Source: Natronoglycomyces albus (GTDB lineage: Bacteria; Actinomycetota; Actinomycetes; Mycobacteriales; Micromonosporaceae). Taken from it: a stretch of DNA of 64,000 nucleotides. The notes beneath the pieces were generated by a model. The model saw only the letters and a list, made by a program, of their open reading frames with translations, was not told the DNA's origin and did no database searches. The stretch is from contig NZ_CP070496.1 of assembly GCF_016925535.1 (NCBI RefSeq), forward strand, positions 1,302,001-1,366,000, read 5' to 3'. The position numbers and the translations under genes were made by a program. How positions within the stretch are numbered: the stretch's first letter is position 1; each line of letters begins with the position of its first letter. Positions 18,001 through 27,350 of the stretch are shown piece by piece.

Positions 18001-19122
18001 CTACTCGGCCAAGACTTCCTGAGCTCGGACCAACGCGGCCTCCATTTGGTCGCGCCACACGTACAGCGCGGCCTCGTGCTCGATGGCCATTTTCCCAAGC
18101 ATCTGGTCCCACTCATGTTGGAGAGTCGCCTTGAAGTCGGTCTCCTCCGAACACTCGGCCACGTCCACAGCCAGAGCGATCTCGCGTTCAGCCGCCTCGT
18201 CGAACTCCAGCGGAGCCCACGAGGGGGCGGGCATATATCCAGGGTCGGACCCCTCCCCGGTCCACCATAGGCTTCCCTCATCATCGGTCCCTGGTGGTTG
18301 GACGTAGAAGCTGCGTACATACGGCGGTATGCTTCCCAACTCTTTGATGCGGGAGTTGCCGCGCTCTTCAAGGCAGTCGTTCCATCGCTCCATGGCCTGG
18401 TTCGCCTCCGGGGTCGGGAAGTCCAGTTTCCACGCCTCGGTGATAACCCCGTCGGGCACCGGCGGTTCCGGGCCGCGGTAGGTGATGTCCTCGGGATTGA
18501 CATCTTCCAGACCCGGGGTTTCGTCCGCATACAGCCAGGAGGCGACCTCGCCTCCGCATCCGGCGGCGCTCTCGGGCTCCGCCTCGAGCGATTCCAGGAA
18601 TTCCTCCATGGTCTGTATGGAGTCCTCCGCTGGTTCACGGCCGCTTTGCACATAGAAGTACTGGTCGGCGTATTCGCGACCCCGCGCGAGGAAGTCGGGA
18701 TTCGAGTCGGCCATGTCGGGGTGTATGTAGTCCTCGGCCGTCACGTCCGTCCACTCCGCGAAAATTCCAAACCCCTCCTCACGCGCCGTCTCGGGGCTCA
18801 CCAGATAGGACGAGTCCAGCGGCGGCGTGCCCGGAAGCGCGTGGAAGACAAAGTCGTCATCGAAGTTCGTTCGTGGCAACTGCGGGTGGACGTCGAAGCC
18901 GTAATTCTCCATGCAGTGGTTCATGAGACGGCTTCCGAGGATGCGCAACTCGCCCGATGTCGTGTTGACATCCGCCATCGCGGTGCTGATCCGATCTAGG
19001 TCCTCCTGCGAAATGGCTGAGCCGTGATCCTCGGCGGAGTCGTTGCCCGAACAGGCGGTGAGCAGCGCCGCCGAAGTGAGTAGCGTGGCTCCGATCCGAG
19101 CCGATCGTGTTTGTTTGTGCAT
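18001..19122 (-). CDS. Lipoprotein paralogue 3 of a tandem triplet, unknown family
   Basis: 373 residues from ATG 19120-19122; a GTG at 19146 is an alternative start. The lipobox is LTAC. It keeps the pattern MADVNTTSGEL, NHCMENYGFDVH, AGCGGEVASWLY, WNDCLEERGNS, AECSEETDF, LQHEWDQML and WRDQMEAALVRAQ, with GNSRIKE in place of the GHPS block. It is the most diverged copy, so it may have changed specificity. It lies at the head of the minus-strand triplet and is divergent from the helicase gene, 231 nt away. Confidence 0.85.
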   Translation of the reverse strand: MHKQTRSARIGATLLTSAALLTACSGNDSAEDHGSAISQEDLDRISTAMADVNTTSGELRILGSRLMNHCMENYGFDVHPQLPRTNFDDDFVFHALPGTPPLDSSYLVSPETAREEGFGIFAEWTDVTAEDYIHPDMADSNPDFLARGREYADQYFYVQSGREPAEDSIQTMEEFLESLEAEPESAAGCGGEVASWLYADETPGLEDVNPEDITYRGPEPPVPDGVITEAWKLDFPTPEANQAMERWNDCLEERGNSRIKELGSIPPYVRSFYVQPPGTDDEGSLWWTGEGSDPGYMPAPSWAPLEFDEAAEREIALAVDVAECSEETDFKATLQHEWDQMLGKMAIEHEAALYVWRDQMEAALVRAQEVLAE

Positions 19123-19353
19123 TAGAGACAGACGACTGGCCGTCACCCAAAAGGTGCACGATCGTGGCGAGAGCTAGGTCACACACACGCCAGGTGAATG
19201 CGTATCGCACCCCAGTTCGCGCCCACCCGCGGCCGTCCTACCAGGGACAGTGACTAGGTCGCCTCAGGACGCAATCCTGCCACCGATCGTCTCTGTCACG
19301 CTCTACACTCGTTGAGGCGCACACTAGCTTCACATCCAAGGAGGACCCCAGGC

Positions 19354-21069
19354 ATGATGCCGACTGCCGATCCCGAAACTCTTCCGTCCTTGCGGATCTG
19401 GCAGCGCAAAGCGATGGTGAACTACCATCGCAACCGCAGCAATGACTTCCTCGCGGTGGCCACACCCGGAGCTGGAAAAACCACGTTCGCCTTGCGCATC
19501 GCCTATGACCTGCTCTCTGATGGCACCGTCGAACAAGTCACCGTCGTAGCTCCCACCGAACACCTCAAGACGCAATGGTCCGCAGCCGCGCACCGGGTCG
19601 GTATTCACCTGGACCCCAACTTTCGCAATGCGAACGTGCACTCGGCGTCGGACTATCACGGGGTCGTTCTCACCTACGCGCAAGTTGGCGCTGACCCGGC
19701 TGTCCACCGCCGCCGCACGCTCGCCCGCCGTACCCTGGTCATCCTCGACGAGATCCACCACGCTGGCGACTCCCGGTCCTGGGGCGATGGTGTCAAGACC
19801 GCTTTCGACGAGGCCGAACGGCGCCTAGCCCTCACCGGCACCCCGTTTCGCTCCGATGCCAATCCGATTCCCTTCGTCGACTATGAGACGGGGGCCGACG
19901 GCAGCATGCGATCTAGTTCGGACTCGACCTACGGCTATCGCGACGCGTTGGCCGACGGTGTCGTGCGTCCTGTCATGTTTATGGCCTACTCCGGACAGGC
20001 CAAGTGGCGTTCCTCGGCCGGAGAAGAGCTGGCAGTGCGCCTTGGTGAACCTCTGACCAAGGACCTCACCTCGCACGCGTGGCGTACCGCGCTAGATCCC
20101 AGCGGGGATTGGATCAAGCAAGTCCTGCGGGCCGCCGACGCGCGATTGCAATCGCTGCGAGCCTCGGGAATTCCAGACGCGGGCGGCCTGGTCATCGCCA
20201 GCGACCAAAACACCGCCCGCGCCTATGCCAAGATCCTGCGCAATGTGGTCGGTAAGGAAGCCGAACTAGTGCTGTCTGACGATGTGGGAGCCTCTGACCG
20301 GATCGCGAAGTTCGCCGAGTCCGATCAGGAGTGGATGATCGCGGTGCGTATGGTCTCCGAGGGCGTCGACATCCCGCGCCTAGCAGTGGGGGTGTACGCG
20401 ACCAATGCCCACACGCCGCTATTCTTCGCCCAGGCCGTGGGCCGGTTTGTGCGGGCACGCCGGCAAGGCGAGACTGCCTCAATTTTCCTCCCCAGTGTCG
20501 CCCCCCTGCTCGAACTGGCAGCCAATATGGAGGCCGACCGAGACCACGTCATTGTCGCCAAAAGCAATGACGAGGACCCCGACCAGCTCCTGGTTGAGGC
20601 AAACCGGCAACTCAACGAGCCGGGCCTAGAAACCGGACAGCGGGAAACCCTAGAAGCCAGCGCCGAACTGGACCATGTCATCTTTGATGGCGACACCTTC
20701 GGGATGCCAGTCCAGGCCGGTTCGGTCGAGGAACAGGAGTTCCTGGGGCTCCCAGGCCTGTTGACCGCCGAACAAGTGCAGCTGTTGCTACGTAAACGGC
20801 AAAGCGAACAAATCGCGTCACAAAAGAGCGGTTCGGATCGCAGCGAGGCACGGCCAGCGACTCCCGCCGAGCCACAAATGACAAACGCGCAGCGACGCCT
20901 GACATTGCGCAAACAGCTCAACGCACTGGTGGGAGCGCGTAACAGCGTCACCGGTGAGCCGCACGGAAAAATTCACGCCAAGCTGCGATCGGTCTGTGGA
21001 GGGCCTCCAAGCGCACAAGCCACCATCGAGCAGCTCCAGCAGCGCATCGAGACGATCCGCTCCTGGTAG
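19354..21069 (+). CDS. Superfamily 2 DEAD/DEAH-type helicase
   Basis: 571 residues from ATG 19354, which has AAGGAGG 9 nt upstream. Helicase motifs appear in order: Walker A ATPGAGKTTF (about residues 34-44), Walker B/motif II LDEIHH (Asp132), motif III LTGTPFRSD, motif V EGVDIPRLAVGVYATN and motif VI QAVGRFVRAR. The C-terminal 150 residues are a helical tail found in an actinobacterial subgroup. It should be an ATP-dependent nucleic-acid remodeller; the substrate is unknown. It is monocistronic, bounded by the lipoprotein promoters on the left and two hairpins on the right. Confidence 0.9.
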   Translation: MMPTADPETLPSLRIWQRKAMVNYHRNRSNDFLAVATPGAGKTTFALRIAYDLLSDGTVEQVTVVAPTEHLKTQWSAAAHRVGIHLDPNFRNANVHSASDYHGVVLTYAQVGADPAVHRRRTLARRTLVILDEIHHAGDSRSWGDGVKTAFDEAERRLALTGTPFRSDANPIPFVDYETGADGSMRSSSDSTYGYRDALADGVVRPVMFMAYSGQAKWRSSAGEELAVRLGEPLTKDLTSHAWRTALDPSGDWIKQVLRAADARLQSLRASGIPDAGGLVIASDQNTARAYAKILRNVVGKEAELVLSDDVGASDRIAKFAESDQEWMIAVRMVSEGVDIPRLAVGVYATNAHTPLFFAQAVGRFVRARRQGETASIFLPSVAPLLELAANMEADRDHVIVAKSNDEDPDQLLVEANRQLNEPGLETGQRETLEASAELDHVIFDGDTFGMPVQAGSVEEQEFLGLPGLLTAEQVQLLLRKRQSEQIASQKSGSDRSEARPATPAEPQMTNAQRRLTLRKQLNALVGARNSVTGEPHGKIHAKLRSVCGGPPSAQATIEQLQQRIETIRSW

Positions 21070-21168
21070 ACGCCACTAAATCGGGGCCGGAAGCCAACAC
21101 CCGGTGACCGAAAAATTGGCCAGGCTTCGACCGGGCTCACTCAGAGTCACAATCACTGAGACGATAAG

Positions 21169-21200
21169 CGAAAGCCCGTGGGTAAGACCACGGGCTTTCG
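21169..21200 (+). terminator. First hairpin after the helicase gene
   Basis: Thirteen perfect base pairs (21169-21181 with 21188-21200) enclose a 6-nt loop. It lies 99 nt after the helicase stop and has no T tract. Confidence 0.7.
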
Positions 21201-21258
21201 TGTGAGGACGACTGGAGATAGGCGATACCGCTTGGCCTCGAGGCGGTCACGGCATGGC

Positions 21259-21295
21259 AAAAGGGCAGGCATCCCAACAGGCGCCTGCCCTTTTT
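21259..21295. terminator. Bidirectional Rho-independent terminator
   Basis: A 12-bp stem (21259-21270 with 21283-21294) ends in five T on the plus strand and four T on the minus strand. It serves both the helicase gene and the small zinc protein gene that converges on it. Confidence 0.88.
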
Positions 21296-21312
21296 CTAAA
21301 GTCTCGTTGATG

Positions 21313-21558
21313 TTAGTTTTCTGACGCCGTAGGCATAAGGTCGCTTCCGCGCCAGTCGAACTCTGCTTCGACCATGAAATCTACGGCAATCGGTATCAGC
21401 TGCTCGGCGTAGGCATTTGCGTGGTGCCCGCAGAAGACAAGGTCGTCTCCGCCGGTAAGCAAGATGCGCAATTTCGCCGCAGCGCTACACCGATCGCAGC
21501 GCTCTCCCGCAAGGGGACGTTCGTCCGTCTCGGGCGGGGACGTCAGGGTGGATGTCAT
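21313..21558 (-). CDS. DUF7455-like small zinc-binding protein
   Basis: 81 residues from ATG 21556-21558, chosen because GGAGGAAGG lies immediately upstream. The core is CDRC...FCGHH, a probable single zinc site (CxxC plus CxHH), followed by an acidic helix. It is a known actinobacterial companion of sigA but has no function. No membrane segment. The upstream gap 21559-21898 holds its promoter and the end of sigA; it contains a small CCCGC-CGAA-GCGGG hairpin (21594-21607) and nothing else I can name. Confidence 0.8.
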   Translation of the reverse strand: MTSTLTSPPETDERPLAGERCDRCSAAAKLRILLTGGDDLVFCGHHANAYAEQLIPIAVDFMVEAEFDWRGSDLMPTASEN

Positions 21559-21898
21559 ACCTTCCTCCGCTGTGACCGGTTGCAATGGACAATCCCGCCG
21601 AAGCGGGCTGACAGCTTGCGCCGTCTGGTGCCTATCATGTTGTTGCCAGGCAAGTGGTTCCCTGTCAGGTTACCCACTCATACCGGTCAACGCCTCTACA
21701 GTACTCCCTCTTCCCAAAAACACGCGACTGAGATTGAGGTCACGAGTACTGGGTTGGGTTGTAGGCTCACACGTTATCCGACTAGATGCCGTTGGGCAAA
21801 TCGACAGACGCATAAGCGCGGCAAAAACCTCATAGCGTCCTCACCCCAAGTATCCAAACTCACTCGAATGGGTGAGCGACGCCATGCCTTTTGCGCCT

Positions 21899-23524
21899 TT
21901 AATCCAGGTAATCGCGCAGAACCTGGGACCGAGAGGGATGCCGCAGCTTCGACATCGTCTTCGACTCGATTTGTCGAATTCGTTCCCTGGTGACCCCGTA
22001 AACTTGACCAATCTCGTCGAGCGTACGGGGCTGGCCGTCAGTGAGGCCGAACCGCAGCCGCACCACGCCCGCCTCACGCTCAGACAGCGTCTGCAAGACC
22101 TGCTGCAGCTGCCCCTGCAGCAGAGAGAACGACACCGCGTCGACGGCCACAACGGCCTCCGAATCCTCGATGAAGTCACCTAGCTGACTGTCGCCCTCAT
22201 CTCCGATCGTCTGATCCAGTGAAATGGGCTCCCGCGCGTACTGCTGGATCTCCAACACCTTTTCAGGCGAAATGTCCATTTCCTTCGCCAATTCTTCGGG
22301 CGAAGGTTCGCGACCCAGGTCCTGAAGCAACTCGCGTTGGATGCGTCCGAGCTTGTTGATGACCTCGACCATGTGCACCGGAATACGAATGGTGCGGGCC
22401 TGGTCGGCCATCGCCCGGGTAATCGCCTGGCGAATCCACCACGTCGCGTAGGTGGAGAATTTGTAACCCTTGGTGTAGTCGAACTTCTCGACTGCGCGGA
22501 TAAGACCCAGGTTTCCTTCCTGAATCAAGTCCAGGAAGGCCATGCCACGACCGGTGTAACGCTTCGCAAGCGAAACCACCAGCCGCAAGTTAGCCTCCAG
22601 CAGGTGGTCTTTGGCGCGTTCGCCGTCACGCGAGATCCACTTCAAATCCCGACGAACCTGCACCGGCAACTCTTCACCGGCCTCAGCGCGCTGGCGAAGC
22701 GTCTCAACCGCGTACAAGCCCGCTTCGATGCGCTTGGCGAGCTCGACTTCCTGAGCCGCGTTCAGCAGCGGGACTTTACCGATCTGCTTGAGGTAAGCAC
22801 GCACAGAGTCAGCTGACGCGGTCATCTCCGCGTCCTTACGAGCCTGCTTCAGCGCCTCGGAATCCTCATCGTCCCACTCGAACTCCATCTCCTCGTCGCC
22901 GTCTTTGCCCTTGCCCTTTTTGGCGGACTTCTTAGAGGACTTCTTCGAAGCCTTCTTCGACTTCTTCTTAGCGGGGCCAGCCTCAGCGGCAGCCTCTTCG
23001 GCTAGGACTTCCTCGGGGGTGGGCTCATCGGCGTCGGAAACGGCTTCTTCGTCGATCTTCTTGGCCGCCTTCTTCGCGACCTTCTTCGCTACCTTTTTGG
23101 TGGCCTTCTTAGCCGCCTTCTTCGTAGATTTCTTGGCGGCCTTCTTCGCGGCGCTGGCGGTGGCGTCGTCTGCAGTGGGCTCAGTCTCAGCCTCAGTGGT
23201 GGCAACCTTTTTCTTGGCTGCCTTCTTCGCGGCTTTCTTTGCGCTGGGGGCCTTGGCGGTGGTGGCGCGGGAGGAAGCGGTGGCGGCTCGGGCGGCCGAG
23301 ACCTTCTTCCTGCGGGTGCTGGACGATCCGTCCACGACAACCGTGACCTCGGCGGCGGCCAGAGACCGCAGCACCTTCTTGCCTTCAGCGGGGGAGACCT
23401 GAGCCGACTCCAAGACATGAGCCACATTCGCGGACGTCAACTGTCCATCGTTCTGCTGCGCCATGTGCAGCAGTGAGTCGGTCAACGTCTGGAGGTCAGC
23501 GCCATTGGGACGTGCGTCAGTCAC
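21899..23524 (-). CDS. sigA: Principal RNA polymerase sigma factor
   Basis: 541 residues from GTG 23522-23524, chosen because GGAAGG lies 6 nt upstream; longer in-frame readings lack similarity. Residues about 60-215 are a Lys/Ala-rich tract (repeats such as AKKAAKK and [11 protein letters not shown]) followed by an acidic block. Regions 1.2 to 4.2 follow: [53 protein letters not shown], and [18 protein letters not shown]. This is the housekeeping sigma factor (HrdB/SigA). The region 23525-23735 upstream is non-coding and should hold its promoter. Confidence 0.97.
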   Translation of the reverse strand: MTDARPNGADLQTLTDSLLHMAQQNDGQLTSANVAHVLESAQVSPAEGKKVLRSLAAAEVTVVVDGSSSTRRKKVSAARAATASSRATTAKAPSAKKAAKKAAKKKVATTEAETEPTADDATASAAKKAAKKSTKKAAKKATKKVAKKVAKKAAKKIDEEAVSDADEPTPEEVLAEEAAAEAGPAKKKSKKASKKSSKKSAKKGKGKDGDEEMEFEWDDEDSEALKQARKDAEMTASADSVRAYLKQIGKVPLLNAAQEVELAKRIEAGLYAVETLRQRAEAGEELPVQVRRDLKWISRDGERAKDHLLEANLRLVVSLAKRYTGRGMAFLDLIQEGNLGLIRAVEKFDYTKGYKFSTYATWWIRQAITRAMADQARTIRIPVHMVEVINKLGRIQRELLQDLGREPSPEELAKEMDISPEKVLEIQQYAREPISLDQTIGDEGDSQLGDFIEDSEAVVAVDAVSFSLLQGQLQQVLQTLSEREAGVVRLRFGLTDGQPRTLDEIGQVYGVTRERIRQIESKTMSKLRHPSRSQVLRDYLD

Positions 23525-23735
23525 GAGCAACCTTCCGAGGCAATGGTGGGCACGGTAAAACCGGGCACCATGGCGAGTGAGCATTGGCTGGTATTGGGTC
23601 GGCAGCCCAACTTGTGCGCAGCGCACAGCGGGCTAGGCGTGAATTGTAGCGCCGAAATTTGGAAACTGCCCATCTACGTTGCCGTTTTGAGTCGTGTTTC
23701 TGCTTTTTCAGCAATGTTCAGCCTTCCGAGGAGCC

Positions 23736-24251
23736 CTATTCGATGGAGCAGGTTCCCTCAGGGGCAGTGATTCGGTCACGGGTGGCAAACGTCAGGCGGG
23801 CATCCGATTCCGTCTTTACTTGTTGGAAACGGCTTCCGAGGATAATCGTCACCGCCTCTTGATCGTAGTCCAAGCTAAACTCGGAGCGTCCGCCGTGGAA
23901 GTAAGCCCAGGCGTGCAATCCGGCCCCGAAGGTTTCAGGCCCCGAATAGATGATGGCCGGAGTCTCGTTTCGTTCCTCCGAGTCGCCCACATCGACGACG
24001 TTGAAGCCGCGCTCCTCCAACTGTTGGGCGGCTTGGTCTGCCAGCCCTGATTGGTCGGTGCCGTTCAAAATGATCAGGGAGATGTCCTCGGTGTCAGGGA
24101 TAGCCAAGCTGATCTCAATGTCGCCGGATTCACAACGGTCGGTTGAATAGTCCTGCTGACTGTCCGAGCGGACAGCCCACGCTGTCGCCACCCCGGCAAT
24201 GAGCGCCAACGCGCAAACAAAGATGAGGGCTCGCACCCGTGCGATTCGCAC
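23736..24251 (-). CDS. LytR_C-domain membrane-anchored protein, Cei-like
   Basis: 171 residues from GTG 24249-24251, chosen because AGGAGG lies 5 nt upstream. A single N-terminal membrane helix (VRALIFVCALALIAGVATAWAV) is followed by an exported domain. Residues about 55-110 carry the LytR_C fold signature ISLIILNGTDQSGLADQAAQQL...GFNVVDVGDSE. As I recall it, the mycobacterial gene in the same setting (Rv2700, Cei) supports cell-envelope integrity. Two Cys near the ends of the exported domain may pair. It is divergent from the DUF4193 gene. Confidence 0.87.
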   Translation of the reverse strand: MRIARVRALIFVCALALIAGVATAWAVRSDSQQDYSTDRCESGDIEISLAIPDTEDISLIILNGTDQSGLADQAAQQLEERGFNVVDVGDSEERNETPAIIYSGPETFGAGLHAWAYFHGGRSEFSLDYDQEAVTIILGSRFQQVKTESDARLTFATRDRITAPEGTCSIE

Positions 24252-24453
24252 CACAACCTCCTGGCATTCGATGTTGCCCAAGGCTATCGCGTCCCACCTT
24301 CCTGGGTGGCAAAGAGGCGGTACACTGCTGCGCCGACGGGTGTTTCTCACCACTTTAGGGATGAAATTATGCCCCACCCGGTGTATATGAAGGGACGGCG
24401 CGCGGTATCGTACGCCGCCCGCACTAAATTGCACAGAGTCAAAACAGGAACCC

Positions 24454-24474
24454 ACTGACCAGCCATCGGTCAGT
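24454..24474. promoter_or_regulatory. Inverted repeat in the cei/DUF4193 divergent promoter region
   Basis: ACTGACC (24454-24460) faces GGTCAGT (24468-24474) with a 7-nt spacer, within the 270-nt gap between the two divergent genes. Arm length and spacing suit a dimeric repressor. TTGACA at 24483-24488 lies 9 nt further on. No regulator is known for it. Confidence 0.35.
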
Positions 24475-24521
24475 ACCCCAAATTGACAGGTGTGCCCGTA
24501 CACAACAGGAGTTAATGCACG

Positions 24522-24830
24522 ATGGCTACCGACTACGACGCCCCACGGCGCAACAAGGAAGAAGACACCACGACCAACACCGACTCCATCGAGGCATTGG
24601 TGGCTCGCCGGGCGGAGGGCCAGTCAGGCCAGGTCGATGTGGATGAGAACGAGGTGGCGGAGAATTTCGAGCTTCCCGGCGCCGATATCGGTGACGAGGA
24701 GCTGACCGTCAAGGTTCTGCCGATGCAGAACGATGAGTTCCGCTGCTCAAGCTGTTTTCTCGTCCACCACCGCAGCCAATGGGCTGGCGAAAAACGCGGC
24801 CAGCCGATCTGCCGAGATTGCGCGGCCTAA
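24522..24830 (+). CDS. DUF4193 family protein
   Basis: 102 residues. The N-terminal half is acidic and disordered; the C-terminal half has the family's two cysteine pairs, FRCSSCFLVHHRSQWA and QPICRDCA, a probable zinc ribbon. AGGAG lies 10 nt before the ATG. The family is near-universal in actinobacteria beside sigA and dut, and its function is unknown. The stop codon lies in the loop of a small hairpin (24820-24836). Confidence 0.9.
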   Translation: MATDYDAPRRNKEEDTTTNTDSIEALVARRAEGQSGQVDVDENEVAENFELPGADIGDEELTVKVLPMQNDEFRCSSCFLVHHRSQWAGEKRGQPICRDCAA

Positions 24831-24836
24831 CCGCGC
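24820..24836 (+). terminator. Short hairpin over the DUF4193 stop codon
   Basis: GCGCGG (24820-24825) pairs with CCGCGC (24831-24836) across CCTAA, which includes the stop. It is weak by length but perfectly paired. The rest of 24837-25153 shows no gene or clear signal. Confidence 0.35.
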
Positions 24837-25153
24837 CTTGCGCGAACATATGTCGCTGAGAGTTCGCGGCGGTCATCGGATCGTTGGGCTCGGCGCTATA
24901 TGTGACAAGGCGGGCACGGTGCGGGAACGCCAGTGAGACGGTTCCGCTGTGATCACACTGCAAAAGCATGAGATGGGCCTTCACCCAACACCCACATGGG
25001 CCACTGATGCGCAGTCACAGGAGCCGAACGAACGCCGAGGTGAATAGGCGATCTCGTCGTCCTCGGTGCCGGGTCAAAGGTGTATGCCGCAATGGCGAAC
25101 CCTGAACGAGGCTGACGGTGTCAGATGTGACCTACACGCATGCGTGGGAGGGC

Positions 25154-25675
25154 TCAGGCGGATGGTGCGGATCGGTTCGTCAAGGTATCCCGCAACTTCT
25201 CTGGCTGCCGAGTGGAGATGATCCAGTACGGGGTGGGATCTTCGGCATCGGTGATGTGAATGCGCACCGCCGAGCTGATCCAGGGGCGTTGGATGACGAA
25301 TGCCAGCGGGTGCAAGGAAACCGACATAGCGTCGCGCCGTGCGGTGTCACGCAGAATGTCGACCTCGCCGATATGTCTCAGGGGCACATTGGCGTCGTCT
25401 ACGAAAAGGGTCGCGGCCCCATTCTGGCTCGATACGCGGATGGGCACTCGTCCAATCCACCACAGTGCGCCCCAGACAACCAAGGGGAAAACCACCATTG
25501 GCGCGATGCGCCACCATTCGACCACTCCCATGAAGAACAGGGCTCCGGCCCCCACTCCGAGGGACGCGCCGAGAAGCCACATCCACCACTGGGTGTACAT
25601 GCGTTCGAAGTAATGAACGGTTGTGGAGGTGGTGTCTTTGGATACGGTTTCGATAGCGGCCGAGTTGACAGACAT
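25154..25675 (-). CDS. DUF3093 family membrane protein
   Basis: 173 residues. Two membrane helices ([20 protein letters not shown] and [17 protein letters not shown]) precede a cytoplasmic beta-rich domain with the family hallmarks [15 protein letters not shown] and [25 protein letters not shown]. Function is unknown. The start is 34 nt from the divergent dut gene. A TATGTT hexamer 6 nt before the ATG suggests a leaderless transcript. Its place beside dut is conserved in many actinobacteria. Confidence 0.88.
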   Translation of the reverse strand: MSVNSAAIETVSKDTTSTTVHYFERMYTQWWMWLLGASLGVGAGALFFMGVVEWWRIAPMVVFPLVVWGALWWIGRVPIRVSSQNGAATLFVDDANVPLRHIGEVDILRDTARRDAMSVSLHPLAFVIQRPWISSAVRIHITDAEDPTPYWIISTRQPEKLRDTLTNRSAPSA

Positions 25676-25709
25676 GACTCAAACATACCTGGCACATGGA
25701 GGACGACAT

Positions 25710-26291
25710 ATGACTCAAAGGGTGAGCTCGGTCGATGAGGCCCGCTCCGAGGACGGGGCGGGTGGGCCGCTGGTGCGCGATGAGGTGCGGCCACAAGCCA
25801 GTGAACGCGTGGAGATGGTCACAGCGCCCGTGGTGACCGCCGCAGTGCGCATTGGCATTAAGCGGCTTGATCCGGCTGTGCCGCTACCGTCCTATGCGCA
25901 CCCCGGAGACGCGGGGGCCGACCTGCATTCGGCTGAGGAGTTCACGCTGCAACCGGGGGAGCGTAAACTGGTCAAAACGGGTCTGGCCATGGAAATTCCG
26001 GACGGTTATGTCGGATTGGTGCACCCTCGCTCAGGATTGGCTGCTCGCCATGGGGTGACCGGAGTCAACTCTCCTGGCACGATTGACTCGGGCTACCGGG
26101 GCGAGGTGAAGCTCAATCTGATTAATCTGGACCCCGACCACGCCGTCAGCTTCGCCGTGGGGGACCGCCTGGCGCAGCTGGTGGTACAACCAGTCGTGCG
26201 AGCCGAGTTCACTGAGGTCGATCAGCTGTCGGACACCCCACGCGGTCACGGCGGTCATGGATCGACCGGTGGCCACGACAGCTTGGGCTAG
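25710..26291 (+). CDS. dut: Deoxyuridine 5'-triphosphate nucleotidohydrolase
   Basis: 193 residues from ATG 25710, which has GGAGG 7 nt upstream. The five dUTPase motifs are present: [36 protein letters not shown], the DRLAQLVVQ strand, and the C-terminal P-loop-like [11 protein letters not shown]. About 45 charged, probably disordered residues precede the conserved core, which is longer than usual. The trimeric enzyme converts dUTP to dUMP and pyrophosphate in the cytosol, limiting uracil in DNA. It is followed 76 nt later by the DUF3710 gene. Confidence 0.95.
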   Translation: MTQRVSSVDEARSEDGAGGPLVRDEVRPQASERVEMVTAPVVTAAVRIGIKRLDPAVPLPSYAHPGDAGADLHSAEEFTLQPGERKLVKTGLAMEIPDGYVGLVHPRSGLAARHGVTGVNSPGTIDSGYRGEVKLNLINLDPDHAVSFAVGDRLAQLVVQPVVRAEFTEVDQLSDTPRGHGGHGSTGGHDSLG

Positions 26292-26367
26292 GCAAGCGGT
26301 CCCTCCCGGGCCCGAAACGAGACTTGGGTCAACTGAACAGCCAGATGGCAGATATGGAGCAACCAGA

Positions 26368-27129
26368 GTGTTTAAGCGGCGACGGTCCGGCAAGAAAGAG
26401 GCACGCAAGACGACCGACGGGGCCGTACTCGACTCCTTGGCCGAAGAGCACTCGCACGTCGAGCAGGCCAGCACGAGTGGCCCGTGGGACGTCGCCGATG
26501 CCCCGGACGACGACATCAAACGCCTGGATTTGGGTTCGATGCGGGTGCCTACCCCCGAAGGTATTGGGGTGCAAATGCAAACCGATGCCAAGGGCAACAT
26601 CAGCCAGGTTGTGCTGGTCGCCGGTGACTCAGCTTTGCAGCTGGGAGTTTTCGCGGCTCCACGAACCGCCGGAATTTGGCAAGACGTCCAAGCCGACATC
26701 AGCGAGCAGATCAAGAGTCAGGGCGGTTCGGTCTCTGAGGTAGAAGGCCGCTATGGCACCGAGCTGCTGGCCAAGGTAGCTGGTAAGAAGGGCGCTTCCA
26801 CTCGCGTGCGATTCCTGGGCATCGATGGCCCGCGTTGGTTCGTGCGCGCTAGTTTTCAAGGCAAGCGCGCCCTAGACGAAGACGCGGCTCCGCAGCTGGA
26901 CGAATGCCTGCGCAATGTGATCGTCGATCGCGGCTCACAGGCGATGCCGGTGCGGGAAGGGCTGCCGTTGAAGTTGCCGCCAGAGATGGCTGAGCAGGCC
27001 GCACGTCGCATCGCCGAACGCAAGGCCCAAGGCGGGGACTCGGACAAGGCCATGGTCGCCACGGGAGAGCCGCCGCAGCAGAAGGGACGTCGTCGTCCGT
27101 CGCCGCGTCCACGCTCGGCTGAGGGCTAG
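26368..27129 (+). CDS. DUF3710 family protein
   Basis: 253 residues from GTG 26368 (VFKRRRSGKKEARK), with GGAG 9 nt upstream. After a basic N-terminus and an acidic linker comes the family core: DLGSMRVPTPEGIGVQMQ, VLVAGDSALQLGVFAAPRTAG, and WFVRASFQGKRALDEDAAP. The C-terminus is again basic and Pro-rich. It is cytosolic by prediction. Function is unknown; the family follows dut across actinobacteria. The gap 27130-27350 to the DUF3159 gene contains no clear feature. Confidence 0.88.
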   Translation: MFKRRRSGKKEARKTTDGAVLDSLAEEHSHVEQASTSGPWDVADAPDDDIKRLDLGSMRVPTPEGIGVQMQTDAKGNISQVVLVAGDSALQLGVFAAPRTAGIWQDVQADISEQIKSQGGSVSEVEGRYGTELLAKVAGKKGASTRVRFLGIDGPRWFVRASFQGKRALDEDAAPQLDECLRNVIVDRGSQAMPVREGLPLKLPPEMAEQAARRIAERKAQGGDSDKAMVATGEPPQQKGRRRPSPRPRSAEG

Positions 27130-27350
27130 CGCCGTAGGCATCGCCGCCAGCGTCATCTACCCTGGTGGGACGAACGCCACACAGCGCGGCGTTCGCCGCC
27201 TCGTTCGTACTGGTGAGTCGGCCCGGGCAGGCCGGGCCGGTTTCGAGCGAAAGCGGCCATGATCATGCAGGCTCGCGAATTGCTGGCCTAGCGACGAGAA
27301 TCGACGCTAGGCCGCTGGAGAGCCTGTCGTTGAGGAAGGCTTCACAGACC

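Noticed and set aside
22900-23310. Lys/Ala tandem codons in sigA as a DNA repeat or assembly error
   Set aside because: The frame stays open, and Lys/Ala-rich N-termini are normal for actinobacterial principal sigma factors.
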